Source: CAYSFW01 sp964620675 (GTDB taxonomy: Bacteria > Pseudomonadota > Gammaproteobacteria > UWMA-0217). Taken from it: a stretch of DNA of 64,000 bases. The notes under the pieces were generated by a model. The model was not told the DNA's origin, made no database searches, and was given only the letters and a program-made list of their open reading frames with translations. Shown here piece by piece: positions 16,559-25,375 of the stretch (the stretch's first letter is position 1; each line of letters begins with the position of its first letter). The position numbers were made by a program, and so were the translations under genes. Where the stretch lies: NCBI GenBank assembly GCA_964620675.1, contig CAZUJU010000011.1, forward strand, positions 10,770 to 74,769, given 5' to 3'.

Positions 16559-16746
16559 CATGAAAGTTAACGTGAAAGAACCCGATTCCGAGGGCTGCCG
16601 CTCCGGGTTGGCCAGGCGGAAGCGTCGGCCGCAGGGAGGCGGCTGCCGAGCCCCCAGGGATGGGTTCACGGCGTCTCCCGCCTGGCCGGCCCGGAGCGGA
16701 GCGGACTTCATCCTCCGGGGCGGTGTCCTCGCCATGAAAGTTAACG
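16559..16746 (+). repeat. Palindromic repeat element, copy A (188 bp, most complete)
   Basis: Both ends carry the same 14 bases CATGAAAGTTAACG (16559-16572 and 16733-16746). Inside, arms of about 26 bases beginning GCCGCTCCGGGTTGGCCAGG (16597-16622) pair with 16675-16700. The loop contains GGGATGGGTTCACGGCG and a smaller GC-rich hairpin. Four more copies occur at about 18341, 21860, 25195 and 37847. Confidence 0.85.
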
Positions 16747-16931
16747 CACGGAAAACGGTTGTCAACGGCGCTGAAACGCCACCGAATTCCAACATCGGGC
16801 CGTGGCTTCAGCGACAGCTCGTGGCACGGCGAACGCAATGCGAGCGCCAATTTTCCGTTTGCCCAGACCTTAGCGGGTCGCGAATCGTCGCGATCAAACC
16901 GACCACGACGCGCCGCATTCGAGGCCATTAG

Positions 16932-18287
16932 CTACTCGAATTCCATCGCGCGAAATACCCGCCCGGCGTTGCTGCGTGCCAACTCGTCCGCAGTATGCAA
17001 ATGCAGATAGGCCGACTGATCGATCGTGTAGGCGTCTTCGAGTGACCCGCCCTGCTTGAGCAGTTCCGCGACTTGCTGGCGTAGATGAACCAGATAATCG
17101 CGGGTCCATTTACGCACCGTCGCCATGTCGGTCGGGCCGCCGTGTCCGGGTACGACGATTTCGGCGCCAAGCGCTTCGAATTTGTCCCAGGTCTCGATCC
17201 AGCGCGCGGTGTCGGTGTCTTCGAAAATCGGCAGCATGCGTATATGAAATGCGGTATCGCCGGCGAGGACGAGTTTTTTCTCCGGTAACCAGACCATGGT
17301 ATCGCCGTGGTGGTGTGCATTGCCGAGGTGCAACACCTCGATCTTCACGCCCCCCAGCGATAAATCAAGCTGGTCGTCGAAGAGAATGTCCGGTTCGACC
17401 CGTTCGGTTCGAAACGCCTTGGCACGCGCCCGGGCGCGCATGTTCTCCAACACCGCCGCACCGGTGCGTTCGATATAGGCGGCTGTATCGCGGTGAGCGA
17501 CAATCTTGGCGCCTTGCGCCTTCCAGTAATTCGCCCCGAGCATGGCGTGACCCTGGCCGTTTTCGAGCACCACGTATTTGACCGGTTTGTCGGTGCGTTG
17601 CTTGATTTCATCATGCAGACTTTGCGCGAGCAGGTAGTTATCACCGGCATTTACGACCACCACACCGTCGTCGGTGAGGATGAAAGAGAGGTTGTTGTTG
17701 TGTCCGGAGTTCTCATAGGTGCCGGGCGCGGTCGCGCCAATCGCGGACCAGACCCCGGGAATGACTTCCTGCGGCAACGCGAACAGAAACGACCGCGGAG
17801 CGGCATCGATCGCGACGATAGGCAACCCGGCCCGTTGCCAATTGAAGAATCCGTCGCGATAGTTATGCACGTCTTTGTAGCCGAGTTTGAGCAAGGTTTC
17901 GGCCGCGAGTGGGCTGCGTTGCGAGACCCCGCAATAAACCACGATCGGGGTTTTTTTATCGGGCACGACCGAATCGATCTGAAACTCCAGCCAACCCCGC
18001 AACAGATTGGCAAAACGCGGCGCGTCGATACGTCCACCGAGGGTCGCCATCTCCACCGGTTGGCGAACGTCGATGACCACCGTCTCCGGATGCGTCTTCA
18101 GTTGCGCGACCAATCCCGCGGTATCGAGCTGCGGCACCCGCCGCATCGTTTCGTCGAGCAAGGTTTGCCCCTGACTGGTCAGCGGCGGTGCTTCTGGGAT
18201 CGGGAGAATGATCGTGGACAGATCCTGTGCCGCGGCCGCTCCAAGCAGCGTGACCGTTGCAAACATCACCGTCGGTAAAAAACGCAT
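16932..18287 (-). CDS. Exported rhodanese and metallo-beta-lactamase-fold protein (SoxH-like)
   Basis: The 451-residue protein starts at the ATG at 18287, placed five bases after GGAGG. A Sec signal (1-21) is followed by a rhodanese domain (about 50-150) with a catalytic-type Cys in V-V-Y-C-G-V-S-Q-R-S (C119). An MBL-fold domain (about 165-380) has H-L-G-N-A-H-H-H-G-D-T and P-G-H-G-G. The usual HxHxDH metal motif is replaced by N-G-Q-G-H-A-M-L, so metal binding may be altered. It resembles periplasmic MBL hydrolases of sulfur or quinoprotein relay systems. It lies downstream of the DUF3299 gene on the same strand, with repeat copy B between them. Confidence 0.8.
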   Translation of the reverse strand: MRFLPTVMFATVTLLGAAAAQDLSTIILPIPEAPPLTSQGQTLLDETMRRVPQLDTAGLVAQLKTHPETVVIDVRQPVEMATLGGRIDAPRFANLLRGWLEFQIDSVVPDKKTPIVVYCGVSQRSPLAAETLLKLGYKDVHNYRDGFFNWQRAGLPIVAIDAAPRSFLFALPQEVIPGVWSAIGATAPGTYENSGHNNNLSFILTDDGVVVVNAGDNYLLAQSLHDEIKQRTDKPVKYVVLENGQGHAMLGANYWKAQGAKIVAHRDTAAYIERTGAAVLENMRARARAKAFRTERVEPDILFDDQLDLSLGGVKIEVLHLGNAHHHGDTMVWLPEKKLVLAGDTAFHIRMLPIFEDTDTARWIETWDKFEALGAEIVVPGHGGPTDMATVRKWTRDYLVHLRQQVAELLKQGGSLEDAYTIDQSAYLHLHTADELARSNAGRVFRAMEFE

Positions 18288-18340
18288 CACGTCCTCCTTA
18301 CAAATAAATGATTCTTAACCTGCGGTACCCAATTTTTAGG

Positions 18341-18480
18341 GGTGCCGCTCCGGATTGGCCAGGCGGGAGCGTCGCCCGCAGCGAGGCGGCTGTCGAGCCC
18401 CGAGGGATGGGTTCACGGCGGCTCCCGCCTGGCTAGCCCGGAGCGGCTTTTGTACGCCGGGGTGGAGTCCTCGCCATGAG
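18341..18480 (+). repeat. Palindromic repeat element, copy B
   Basis: This copy has both arms (GGTGCCGCTCCGGATTGGCC at the left, CTCCCGCCTGGCTAGCCCGG at the right), the GGGATGGGTTCACGGCG loop and the TCCTCGCCATGAG right end. The left outer segment GTGAAAGAACCCG is missing. It lies between the DUF3299 and rhodanese-MBL genes. Confidence 0.85.
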
Positions 18481-18520
18481 CCCATACGCGTCCGATCGCG
18501 GTCCGCTACGCCCCTCACCG

Positions 18521-19135
18521 TCAGCTGCGCGGTTCCGCGTAAGGTTCGACTTTCAAGGCCCGCATGCGGTAACCGGAATGGCCCATCGGGGTGTCGGCGC
18601 GAACCGCTTCCAGAATCCCGCTCACCCACACCGTATCCATATTGCGCAGTCCGCGCGCGGGCGGGTCCGGAAACACATGCAGGATCTGGTTCGCCGGCGG
18701 TGGCGGGGTGTGAATACACGCGCCGAAATACGGCACCATGATGAATTCGGTCGACATGTCGCGGCCCCATTCGAGCGGCACGATGAAACCCGGGATCTTC
18801 ACTCTTACGCCTTCGAGCGCCGGATTCGTCGGCGCTTCGGCCCATGCGCGCTTCATTTCCTCGATCGCCTCGATCGCACGTGGATCCTCGTCGTCGAGGG
18901 TCGCCAGATCGAGTCCTTCGAAGACCTTGGCCGGATTCCAGTCCGGCGGCAACAGATCGTCCCAACCGATTTCGCGGAAGTCACCCGTGGCACGATCCTC
19001 GGCCGGCGCCGAGCCCTTCAGGCGATCACCGATTTGGTACTCGCCCACCGACGGCGCTTCGTCGGGCTTACCGCACCCCGCGAGCAACGCCGCGGCACTC
19101 AACACACCCACCAACCCCCATGCTCGAAACTGCAT
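18521..19135 (-). CDS. DUF3299 lipoprotein, probable zinc-uptake component
   Basis: The 204-residue protein has a lipoprotein signal with lipobox L-L-A-G-C (Cys near 21). The mature part contains the DUF3299 blocks V-K-I-P-G-F-I-V-P-L-E and V-P-Y-F-G-A-C-I-H-T-P-P-P-P-A-N-Q. It follows an FtsX-type permease, an ABC ATPase and a DUF2796 protein on the same strand. That combination resembles the Zrg zinc-responsive transporter described in Vibrio cholerae. A periplasmic role in metal delivery is inferred from the cluster. Confidence 0.85.
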   Translation of the reverse strand: MQFRAWGLVGVLSAAALLAGCGKPDEAPSVGEYQIGDRLKGSAPAEDRATGDFREIGWDDLLPPDWNPAKVFEGLDLATLDDEDPRAIEAIEEMKRAWAEAPTNPALEGVRVKIPGFIVPLEWGRDMSTEFIMVPYFGACIHTPPPPANQILHVFPDPPARGLRNMDTVWVSGILEAVRADTPMGHSGYRMRALKVEPYAEPRS

Positions 19136-19142
19136 CGATACC

Positions 19143-20405
19143 TCAAACCCGTGGAGTCAAACCATCGCCAAGCGACAACCGGTACGCGCGCAAGCCCGGC
19201 AGTAAACTCGCCAGCCAACCGATACCGACCACCCAGGCCAGCCACCGCAACTCACCCGCCGGCAGCCCCAGCGCACTGAGCGCGAGACCATAACGGCTTT
19301 CGAGCCACGGCGCGAGTCCAAAGGTCAGCCCATTGAGCAGGACTACGCCCAGGGCCGCTCCGGCCACGGTCACCGCGAGACCTTCCAGCGCCAGCAACCA
19401 AAACACGTGCGCCGGACGCGCGCCGACCGAACGCAGAATCGCCAATTCCCGCCGCCGCTCGTTAAGCCCCGCGAGCACCACCGCGACCAACCCCGCCAAC
19501 CCGACCGCGACCACCAGCCCGGATACCGCACGCAACGCGCGCTCCCCGACACCGACGACCTGCCACAGTTGATCCAGCGCGACCCCGGGCAGCACCGCGA
19601 GCAAAGGCTCGTCGCGAAACTCATTCACATGGCGCTGTAGGGCGAACACCCCAGCGCGGGATTTGAGCCCGACCAGTGCGGCCGTCACCTGCTTGGGTTT
19701 GAGGTCGAATTTGCCAACGTGCTCCGCCGCGATCGCAAGACCCGGCACCGGCGCCCCGCCCTGCCAATCGAGATGAATCGCTTCAATTGCGGCAAGCGAG
19801 ACGTGCACGCTGCGGTCGACCGGCGTCCCCGTGCGCGCCAGCACGCCCACCACGGTAAACGGTTTGTCGGCGTGTTCGGCGGCCTGTCCCAGGCCGATGC
19901 CGTGGGTCAGCGTGATCCGGTCGCCAAGCCGATACCCCAAGCGTTCCGCCACCTCGGCGCCAAGCACCGCATCGAATACCCCAGCGAACGGCTGGCCCAC
20001 GACGAAACTCAAGGCACGGCGCTCGCCATAGCGAAAGTGCGAGAAATACGCCTCCGTCGTCCCAAGCACTGGAAAACCGCGATGCGAATCCCCGAGGCTG
20101 AGCGGCACAATCCACGCCACCGCCGGGTGCGCGGCAAGCGCCTCGACGCTGGCATAACGGATGTTCTGGGTCGCCTCACCGATGCGAAACACTGCATAAA
20201 GCATGAGTTGCACCGCGCTGGTTCGCGCCCCCACCACCAGATCGGTGCCGGATACCGATTGTGCGAAACCGGCGCGCAGATCCGTGCGCATGCGCTCGAT
20301 ACCGAGCAACAGTGTCACTGACAGCGCGATCGAAATCACCACCAATCCGAGCGTGAGGCGGCGGTTCCACGCACTGCGCGCGGCAAGCACGACCAGGTAT
20401 CTCAT
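19143..20405 (-). CDS. ABC transporter permease, FtsX/MacB type (Zrg-like)
   Basis: The 420-residue protein has one N-terminal membrane segment, a large periplasmic domain (about residues 45-260) and three C-terminal segments, the MacB/FtsX topology. Features include L-G-A-E-V-A-E-R-L-G-Y and the coupling region R-R-E-L-A-I-L-R-S-V-G-A. Its start overlaps the ATPase stop (ATGA). Transporters of this type use mechanotransmission rather than ordinary substrate translocation. Its neighbours suggest a zinc-related system. Confidence 0.87.
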   Translation of the reverse strand: MRYLVVLAARSAWNRRLTLGLVVISIALSVTLLLGIERMRTDLRAGFAQSVSGTDLVVGARTSAVQLMLYAVFRIGEATQNIRYASVEALAAHPAVAWIVPLSLGDSHRGFPVLGTTEAYFSHFRYGERRALSFVVGQPFAGVFDAVLGAEVAERLGYRLGDRITLTHGIGLGQAAEHADKPFTVVGVLARTGTPVDRSVHVSLAAIEAIHLDWQGGAPVPGLAIAAEHVGKFDLKPKQVTAALVGLKSRAGVFALQRHVNEFRDEPLLAVLPGVALDQLWQVVGVGERALRAVSGLVVAVGLAGLVAVVLAGLNERRRELAILRSVGARPAHVFWLLALEGLAVTVAGAALGVVLLNGLTFGLAPWLESRYGLALSALGLPAGELRWLAWVVGIGWLASLLPGLRAYRLSLGDGLTPRV

Positions 20406-21109
20406 GCTGCGACCCCGGCCGCGGCGTTGAGATCCGCCAACGCGAGGACGCGATCAAACTGCCCCGCGAGGCGCTGATCGTGACTGACGAAAACCAGGGC
20501 ACTGCCGCGCTCGGCGCACTCGCGCAGCAACAACGTGATAAAAGCGGCCTGACGCTCAGCATCGAGTGCCGAGGTCGGCTCATCGGCAACGATCAACTCG
20601 GGGGTACCGATTAACGCTCGCGCCGCCGCGACGCGCTGTTGCTGACCCACCGAGAGCAGATTCGCCGGTTTATGCCAGAGCGCCGGATCGAGATCGAGGT
20701 GACCGAGCAAGCGCTCGGCCTCGGCGCGCGCACTGCCGCCATTGGCCTGCGCACGCCCTTGCCGCCGCCGCGAGAAACGACACGGTAACAACACGTTATC
20801 GATGACCGGCAGATAGGGAATCAGATTGAACTGCTGAAAAACAAAGCCGATGTGGTCGGCCCGCAGCTGATCACGCCGCGCCGCACCGAGCGCGGCAAAT
20901 CCATGTCCAAGTATGCTGACCTCGCCGCGTTGCGGCACCAACACCCCACCAATCAGATTGAGCAAGGTGCTCTTGCCGCTGCCCGAGGGCCCGTGCAGAA
21001 ATACCCGCTCGCCGACACCGACCGAAAATTCGGCAATCGCGAGACAGTCACGGGTGTCGCCGCGCCAGCGAAAAACCAGCTCACGCAGCGCGACAACCGG
21101 CGACGTCAC
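20402..21109 (-). CDS. ABC transporter ATP-binding protein, LolD/MacB type (Zrg-like)
   Basis: The 235-residue ATPase has Walker A G-P-S-G-S-G-K-S-T (40-48), the Q-loop V-F-Q-Q-F-N-L-I, signature L-L-S-V-G-Q-Q-Q-R (one change from LSGGQ) and Walker B L-I-V-A-D-E-P-T-S. Translation starts at a GTG at 21109 that overlaps the DUF2796 stop as GTGA, and its own stop overlaps the permease start. It is the energiser of the FtsX-type permease. Confidence 0.92.
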   Translation of the reverse strand: MTSPVVALRELVFRWRGDTRDCLAIAEFSVGVGERVFLHGPSGSGKSTLLNLIGGVLVPQRGEVSILGHGFAALGAARRDQLRADHIGFVFQQFNLIPYLPVIDNVLLPCRFSRRRQGRAQANGGSARAEAERLLGHLDLDPALWHKPANLLSVGQQQRVAAARALIGTPELIVADEPTSALDAERQAAFITLLLRECAERGSALVFVSHDQRLAGQFDRVLALADLNAAAGVAA

Positions 21110-21756
21110 GGCGCCCAGGTCAACGCCCGCTGCGTCGGCGTCAACTTCGCGCCGGCTTGACGGTCAGGCGCCACCAGTTGCACATCGAGTCGGCGCAGGC
21201 GCGGAAACGCATCGAACACATCGACCTTGAGATCCGCGAGTCGCGCCGGTGTCGCGCATTCAAATTCGAACTCAGCGATCAGCTCTGCGTGACCCTCGCC
21301 ATGGTCATGGTCGTGGTCGTGTTTATGATCATGCTTGTGGTCGTGCTTGTGGTCGTGCTTGGGTTTCTGCGAGTGCCCGGCGTCGGTTGGACGCTCGGTC
21401 GCCCGCCCCGGTTCGTCCTGACCGGGCGCCGCGCGCAGTAAATCCGCCGCAATCACCGGAGAACTCAGCGCCACCGTTTTTACGACACAACCTGCCGCCG
21501 CCGTCGGTAGAAATTGCTGACCGGCGTCGTGTAAAGCCCGCGCCATTGCGCGCACGGTTGCGCGTTCCGCGTCGCTCCGCGGCGCACGCTCGAATCCGAC
21601 CAGATTATCCAGCGGCGACGCCAACCGTAACGAGAGCGCCGCATCCTCGACCGCTACGTCGAGGCGCGCCGCGCCGTGCTCGTGCACCTCGCCGGCACTT
21701 GCTGGTGCCAGAAAAACCATACCCAACGCGAACGCGAGCGGGTGTTGTCGTTGCAT
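21106..21756 (-). CDS. DUF2796 His-rich periplasmic metal-binding protein (ZrgA-like)
   Basis: The ATG at 21756 is chosen for its AGGAG site eight bases upstream; the open frame extends to 21801. The 216-residue protein has a Sec signal, the N-terminal H-E-H-G-A-A-R-L-D-V-A-V block of DUF2796 and a striking run of alternating His, Asp and Lys near residues 135-160. That run is a likely zinc buffer. It leads the ABC ATPase and permease genes with overlapping junctions. A role in capturing zinc in the periplasm follows from family and context. Confidence 0.88.
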   Translation of the reverse strand: MQRQHPLAFALGMVFLAPASAGEVHEHGAARLDVAVEDAALSLRLASPLDNLVGFERAPRSDAERATVRAMARALHDAGQQFLPTAAAGCVVKTVALSSPVIAADLLRAAPGQDEPGRATERPTDAGHSQKPKHDHKHDHKHDHKHDHDHDHGEGHAELIAEFEFECATPARLADLKVDVFDAFPRLRRLDVQLVAPDRQAGAKLTPTQRALTWAP

Positions 21757-21859
21757 GTTCTGTACTCCTGTCAAGCGCTGCCGACCCACCAGCAGCGTCA
21801 TTTTACCGAAAAATGCCGGACGCCAGGCAAGGTTGCGGTCGCGCCCGGGGTTACTAATC

Positions 21860-22024
21860 GTGAACCGAAATCTCGGAGGATGCGGCTCCGCACGCGGTTA
21901 ATGGGCGCCTCGGCCGCCTGGACGCAGCTGGCGAGCCACGAGGGGTGAGATTCACGGCGTCTCCCGCCTGGCCGGCCCGCAGCGGCTTGCATACGCCGGA
22001 GCGGTGTCCTCGTCATGAAAGTTA
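21860..22024 (+). repeat. Palindromic repeat element, copy C (left part degenerate)
   Basis: The right half is well conserved (GATTCACGGCGTCTCCCGCC, then the right arm, then GCGGTGTCCTCGTCATGAAA and GTTA). The left half, including the left arm, is diverged and shortened. Its right end provides the TAA stop of the G3E GTPase gene. Confidence 0.75.
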
Positions 22025-23248
22025 GCCATCGCTTTCAATGTCCATATGCGTCCAGCGCGGAAACGGATCGGGCAGCTTCTTCCAAGCTGCGGGTCCGGCC
22101 TGCCATTCCGCATCGCTCAGCAGACATTCATCCAGCCGGGCACGGATCTCGGCGGGATCGAGGTATTGTCCGATAAATACGATCTCCTGACGCCGGTCGC
22201 CGTATGGGGCCTCGAATTCCGCTTCGATACTGGCGCGATATTCGGCATCCTCCGGCCATCGATCGGGCGCGACCGAAGCCCACCAATAGCCGGCCGGCCC
22301 GTGCCGTACCAGACCGCCCGCCTGCGACCATTGCCCAGCCATATCATGGCGGGTGGCAAGCCAGAAAAACCCCTTTGATCGCAGGACGTTCCCCGCCCAG
22401 TCGCGCTGTAACGCGGCTTGAAAACGAGCCGGGTGAAAGGGCCTGCGCGCGCGGTAAACATAACTTGAAATGCCGTAGTGCTCGGTCTCAGGAATATGCT
22501 CACCGCGCAATTCCTGCAGCCATCCCGGTGCTTGCGCCGCGCGCTCGAAATCAAATCGTCCGGTCGCGAGAAGTTTGCTCAGCGGCACTCTGCCAAAGGT
22601 TGCATAGACAATCTCGGCCTCGCGATTCAATTGCCGTAGCGCATGCACCAAACGCTCGCGCTCCTCACCGCTGACCAGATCGATCTTGTTCAGAATGATA
22701 ACGTCGGCGAACTCTACCTGATCAATCAACAAATCCGCCACGGACCGCAGGTCGTCCTCGCCGAGCGACTCGCCGCGCTCGCGCAAGCCCTCCGCGGTTT
22801 CCAGATCCTCGGGAAAATTCACCGCGTCGACAACGGTCACCAAGGTGTCGAGACGTGCCACGTCGGACAATGAGCGCCCCTCCTCGTCGGCGAAGGTAAA
22901 GGTCTCCGCCACTGGCATCGGTTCGGAAATGCCGGTGGACTCGATCACCAGGTAATCGAAGCGCCCCTCGCGCGCGAGTCGTCCCACCTCCAGCAGCAAG
23001 TCCTCGCGCAAGGTGCAACAAATGCAGCCATTGCTCATTTCGACCAGACGTTCCTCGCCGCGCCGCAGTTCGACCTCATCGCGCACCAGGCGGGCATCGA
23101 TATTGACCTCACTCATATCGTTCACGATCACCGCGATGCGCCGGCCTTCGCGATTGTGCAGGATATGGTTCAACAACGTGGTCTTGCCGGCACCCAAAAA
23201 TCCCGACAGCACCGTGACCGGCAAGCGTTGAGTTTCTTGTTCGCCCAT
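22022..23248 (-). CDS. G3E-family GTPase (CobW/ZigA-like metallochaperone)
   Basis: The ATG at 23248 lies five bases after GGAGG; the open frame extends to 23317. The 408-residue protein has Walker A G-F-L-G-A-G-K-T-T near the N-terminus, the metal-binding C-x-C-C (G-C-I-C-C), a N-K-I-D guanine motif and a CobW C-terminal domain with H-P-A-R-F. Length and the presence of a full C-terminal domain fit the ZigA/YjiA-like group. In a Zur-linked cluster it probably delivers zinc to client proteins during starvation. Its stop codon lies within repeat copy C. Confidence 0.92.
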   Translation of the reverse strand: MGEQETQRLPVTVLSGFLGAGKTTLLNHILHNREGRRIAVIVNDMSEVNIDARLVRDEVELRRGEERLVEMSNGCICCTLREDLLLEVGRLAREGRFDYLVIESTGISEPMPVAETFTFADEEGRSLSDVARLDTLVTVVDAVNFPEDLETAEGLRERGESLGEDDLRSVADLLIDQVEFADVIILNKIDLVSGEERERLVHALRQLNREAEIVYATFGRVPLSKLLATGRFDFERAAQAPGWLQELRGEHIPETEHYGISSYVYRARRPFHPARFQAALQRDWAGNVLRSKGFFWLATRHDMAGQWSQAGGLVRHGPAGYWWASVAPDRWPEDAEYRASIEAEFEAPYGDRRQEIVFIGQYLDPAEIRARLDECLLSDAEWQAGPAAWKKLPDPFPRWTHMDIESDG

Positions 23249-23323
23249 AGTGCCCTCCATCGGTTGCTCAGAGCCGGTGAAAAAAACCCGATCGTCGCGA
23301 GGGCGGGATATTTTCACAGGCGC

Positions 23324-24001
23324 TCAGTCCTGCCAAATCGCATCCAGCGCGAGAACGACCCGCGGCGCCTCGCCGGCCGCTACCGCCGGCGAGCGATGGA
23401 TCGCACCGCGCCCGGTATTGCCTTGCCACAAGGCGCCTTTCAGCAGCACGACCGCAAACGGCGGTGCCCGACCGATACCGGCGGGATCCAGAATCAATCC
23501 CGATTCGGCATCGCCCTTGCCGTGGCCTGCCTGCCCCAACCAACGCCGATCGGCGCAGCGTTCGTCGAGCCACTCGGTGCCCGGGCCGCGATAGGTACAC
23601 AGCATGCGGATACCGACCCGATCGACATGAAACCGCGGACACATCGCACGCTCGAGCACTTCCAAACGCAGACCGAGCGCGGGGCAACCCAGCAAGGCCG
23701 CATAGATCTCGGCGAGCCACGCGGCGTCACGTTGCAAGTCCGCAGCACCGGGTAACGCGGGCAACCCGGCGAATTCCGGCGCCCGATCAGTCGTCACGAC
23801 GCGGCGTTCACTCCCACGCAAACGCCCCGCGGCGGCGGCTTGCGCGAGGTATTCAGTGAGCGCGGAATCCGGCGTACGCGCGAACCAACAAACCTGCACC
23901 GCTGGATCAAATATCGTGGTCAAATCCGCCACTCGTGCCACCTCGACCACCGTCGCGGGGTCGGGCTTGTGGTGCGCTGCGGCGGCGTTCATAGGCCTCA
24001 T
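23324..24001 (-). CDS. DUF1826 family protein
   Basis: The 225-residue protein matches DUF1826: P-R-F-H-V-D-R-V-G-I-R-M-L-C-T-Y-R-G-P-G-T-E-W, W-Q-G-N and A-I-H-R-S-P. The conserved H-x-D and later H suggest a metal site resembling oxygenase-like cupins. GGAGG precedes the ATG by nine bases, and the start overlaps the preceding G3E gene (ATGA). The family is regularly found with COG0523 GTPases and Zur, so zinc homeostasis is the likely theme; its activity is unknown. Confidence 0.88.
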   Translation of the reverse strand: MRPMNAAAAHHKPDPATVVEVARVADLTTIFDPAVQVCWFARTPDSALTEYLAQAAAAGRLRGSERRVVTTDRAPEFAGLPALPGAADLQRDAAWLAEIYAALLGCPALGLRLEVLERAMCPRFHVDRVGIRMLCTYRGPGTEWLDERCADRRWLGQAGHGKGDAESGLILDPAGIGRAPPFAVVLLKGALWQGNTGRGAIHRSPAVAAGEAPRVVLALDAIWQD

Positions 24002-25125
24002 GGGAGATAACCTCCGGTTGCGAGGGATGAAGTCAATCCGTTGGATACGGGCCTTGGGCGCACCGCCAATTCAAATTCACCCAGTAGACCACTGAGATAG
24101 TCCGCATCGAGATCGGCGGTGATGAATACGAAATGGCTGCTGCGGTCCGCGTCCGGCCACGCGGCGAGTGTCTCCGGTGGGTGCAGCACATGCTGAACGC
24201 CGTGCAGTACCACCGGCAGCGGTTGCCCGGCGACGTTGACGATCGCCTTGAGCCGCAACAGGCGCGCGCCGGCGAACTGCATCAGGGTCGCGATCCCGTC
24301 CTCGACGCACGACCAGACCATCGGCTCCGCATAACTGAGCGTAAATCCGCGAATGCGCGCATCGTGACGCGCCGCAGTGACTTCCGGCTCGCGCCGCAAA
24401 CCGGTCAAACTCGCGCGTATCGGCGCAAAGTGCGCGGCGCCGAGCCAGGCACCGATCTCGCTCCGGCGCGCATGCGGGCGAAAGGCGTTGAGGTCCAGCA
24501 GATACTCCGGTGCCACCTCGCCGTGCGGCACAACATGGATGGGCGCGACCGGATTGAGCGTCGCCAGGCGTGCGCGCAACGCGGCTTCCGCCGCAGACGT
24601 GGCGAGATCGGTTTTAGTCAGGAGCAAGCGATCGGCGAGTGCGATCTGGCGCACCGCCTCGAAATGGGTATCGAGTTGGCGCTCGGCGTGCACCGCATCG
24701 ACCGTTGTCACGACCGCGTCGAGGGCAAAACGTTTGCTTACCCAGCGGTCGCGCAAAAGGGTTTCGATGACTGGTACGGGATCCGCAATTCCCGTGGTCT
24801 CGATCACCACCCGCTCGAACGGTGGCAACGTACCGTCGGCCCGCCCGAGCCATAGGTTCTTCAAGGTCGGTCCGAGCGCGCCTTGAACCTGGCAGCAGAC
24901 ACAACCGCCCGCGAGCAGCGCAAGCGGCGCCTTTGACTCGCGTAACAACAAATGATCGAGCGCAACCTGCCCAAACTCGTTCATCACCACTGCGGTGAAC
25001 GGCACCTGCCGGACCAGGTGATTCAGCAAAGTGGTTTTACCGCTGCCGAGAAATCCGGTCAGCAGCGTCACGGGGATCGGAGTCTTCAGGGTCATCGCGC
25101 TCTTAGTCATGCAACCTGGTTGCAT
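23998..25125 (-). CDS. G3E-family GTPase (COG0523), second copy
   Basis: The protein has Walker A G-F-L-G-S-G-K-T-T, the C-x-C-C motif G-C-V-C-C, T-K-T-D for guanine binding and a CobW C-terminal domain. Three ATG codons compete: 25125, 25110 and 25095. The first two overlap a perfect palindrome (25110-25124), so I favour 25110 or 25095 and regard the palindrome as an operator. It is 362-375 residues depending on start. The two GTPases in the cluster may serve different zinc clients. Confidence 0.9.
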   Translation of the reverse strand: MQPGCMTKSAMTLKTPIPVTLLTGFLGSGKTTLLNHLVRQVPFTAVVMNEFGQVALDHLLLRESKAPLALLAGGCVCCQVQGALGPTLKNLWLGRADGTLPPFERVVIETTGIADPVPVIETLLRDRWVSKRFALDAVVTTVDAVHAERQLDTHFEAVRQIALADRLLLTKTDLATSAAEAALRARLATLNPVAPIHVVPHGEVAPEYLLDLNAFRPHARRSEIGAWLGAAHFAPIRASLTGLRREPEVTAARHDARIRGFTLSYAEPMVWSCVEDGIATLMQFAGARLLRLKAIVNVAGQPLPVVLHGVQHVLHPPETLAAWPDADRSSHFVFITADLDADYLSGLLGEFELAVRPRPVSNGLTSSLATGGYLP

Positions 25126-25164
25126 ATCATGGGCACTCTATTTACCCATTGCAACCCAGTTGCA
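25110..25164. promoter_or_regulatory. Pair of TGCAAC-N3-GTTGCA palindromes, candidate Zur operators
   Basis: TGCAACCTGGTTGCA at 25110-25124 is a perfect palindrome, and TGCAACCCAGTTGCA at 25150-25164 is the same with one mismatch. Their centres are 40 bp apart, about four helical turns. They lie at the start of the G3E GTPase gene, just after the Fur-family (Zur) gene. Zur binding is inferred from location, not from a matched consensus. Confidence 0.55.
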
Positions 25165-25194
25165 GCGCAGTTCGGTCCACGAACCCCGCCTCTG

Positions 25195-25375
25195 CATGGG
25201 TGTAAACGTGAAAGAACCCGATTCCAAGGAGTGCCGCTCCGGGTTGGCCAGGCGAGCGCGTCAGCCGCAAGGATGCGGCTGCCGAGCCCCCAGGGATGGG
25301 TTCACGGCGTCGCCCGCCTGGCCAACCCGGAGCGGCTTGCGTCCTCCGGGGCGGTGTCCTCGCCATGAGCGTTAG
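25195..25375 (+). repeat. Palindromic repeat element, copy D
   Basis: This nearly full-length copy has GTGAAAGAACCCGATTCC on the left, both arms, the GGGATGGGTTCACGGCG loop and the GTCCTCGCCATGAGCGTTAG right end. The right end overlaps the TAA stop of the Zur gene. The left terminus CATGGGTGTAAACG is a variant of copy A's CATGAAAGTTAACG. Confidence 0.85.

Noticed and set aside
16518..16931. Predicted small proteins covering repeat copies, such as frames with R-A-P-R-D-G-F-T.
   Set aside because: The same peptide appears at each repeat copy in different frames and strands, so it reflects the repeat rather than genes.
17493..18278. Long open frame of 261 codons on the plus strand.
   Set aside because: It is the antisense shadow of the rhodanese-MBL gene, whose domains are clear; the shadow has no recognisable motifs.
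21300..21365. Short tandem repeat-like run in the DUF2796 gene.
   Set aside because: It encodes the His-Asp-Lys metal-binding stretch and is explained by the protein, not by a separate DNA repeat.
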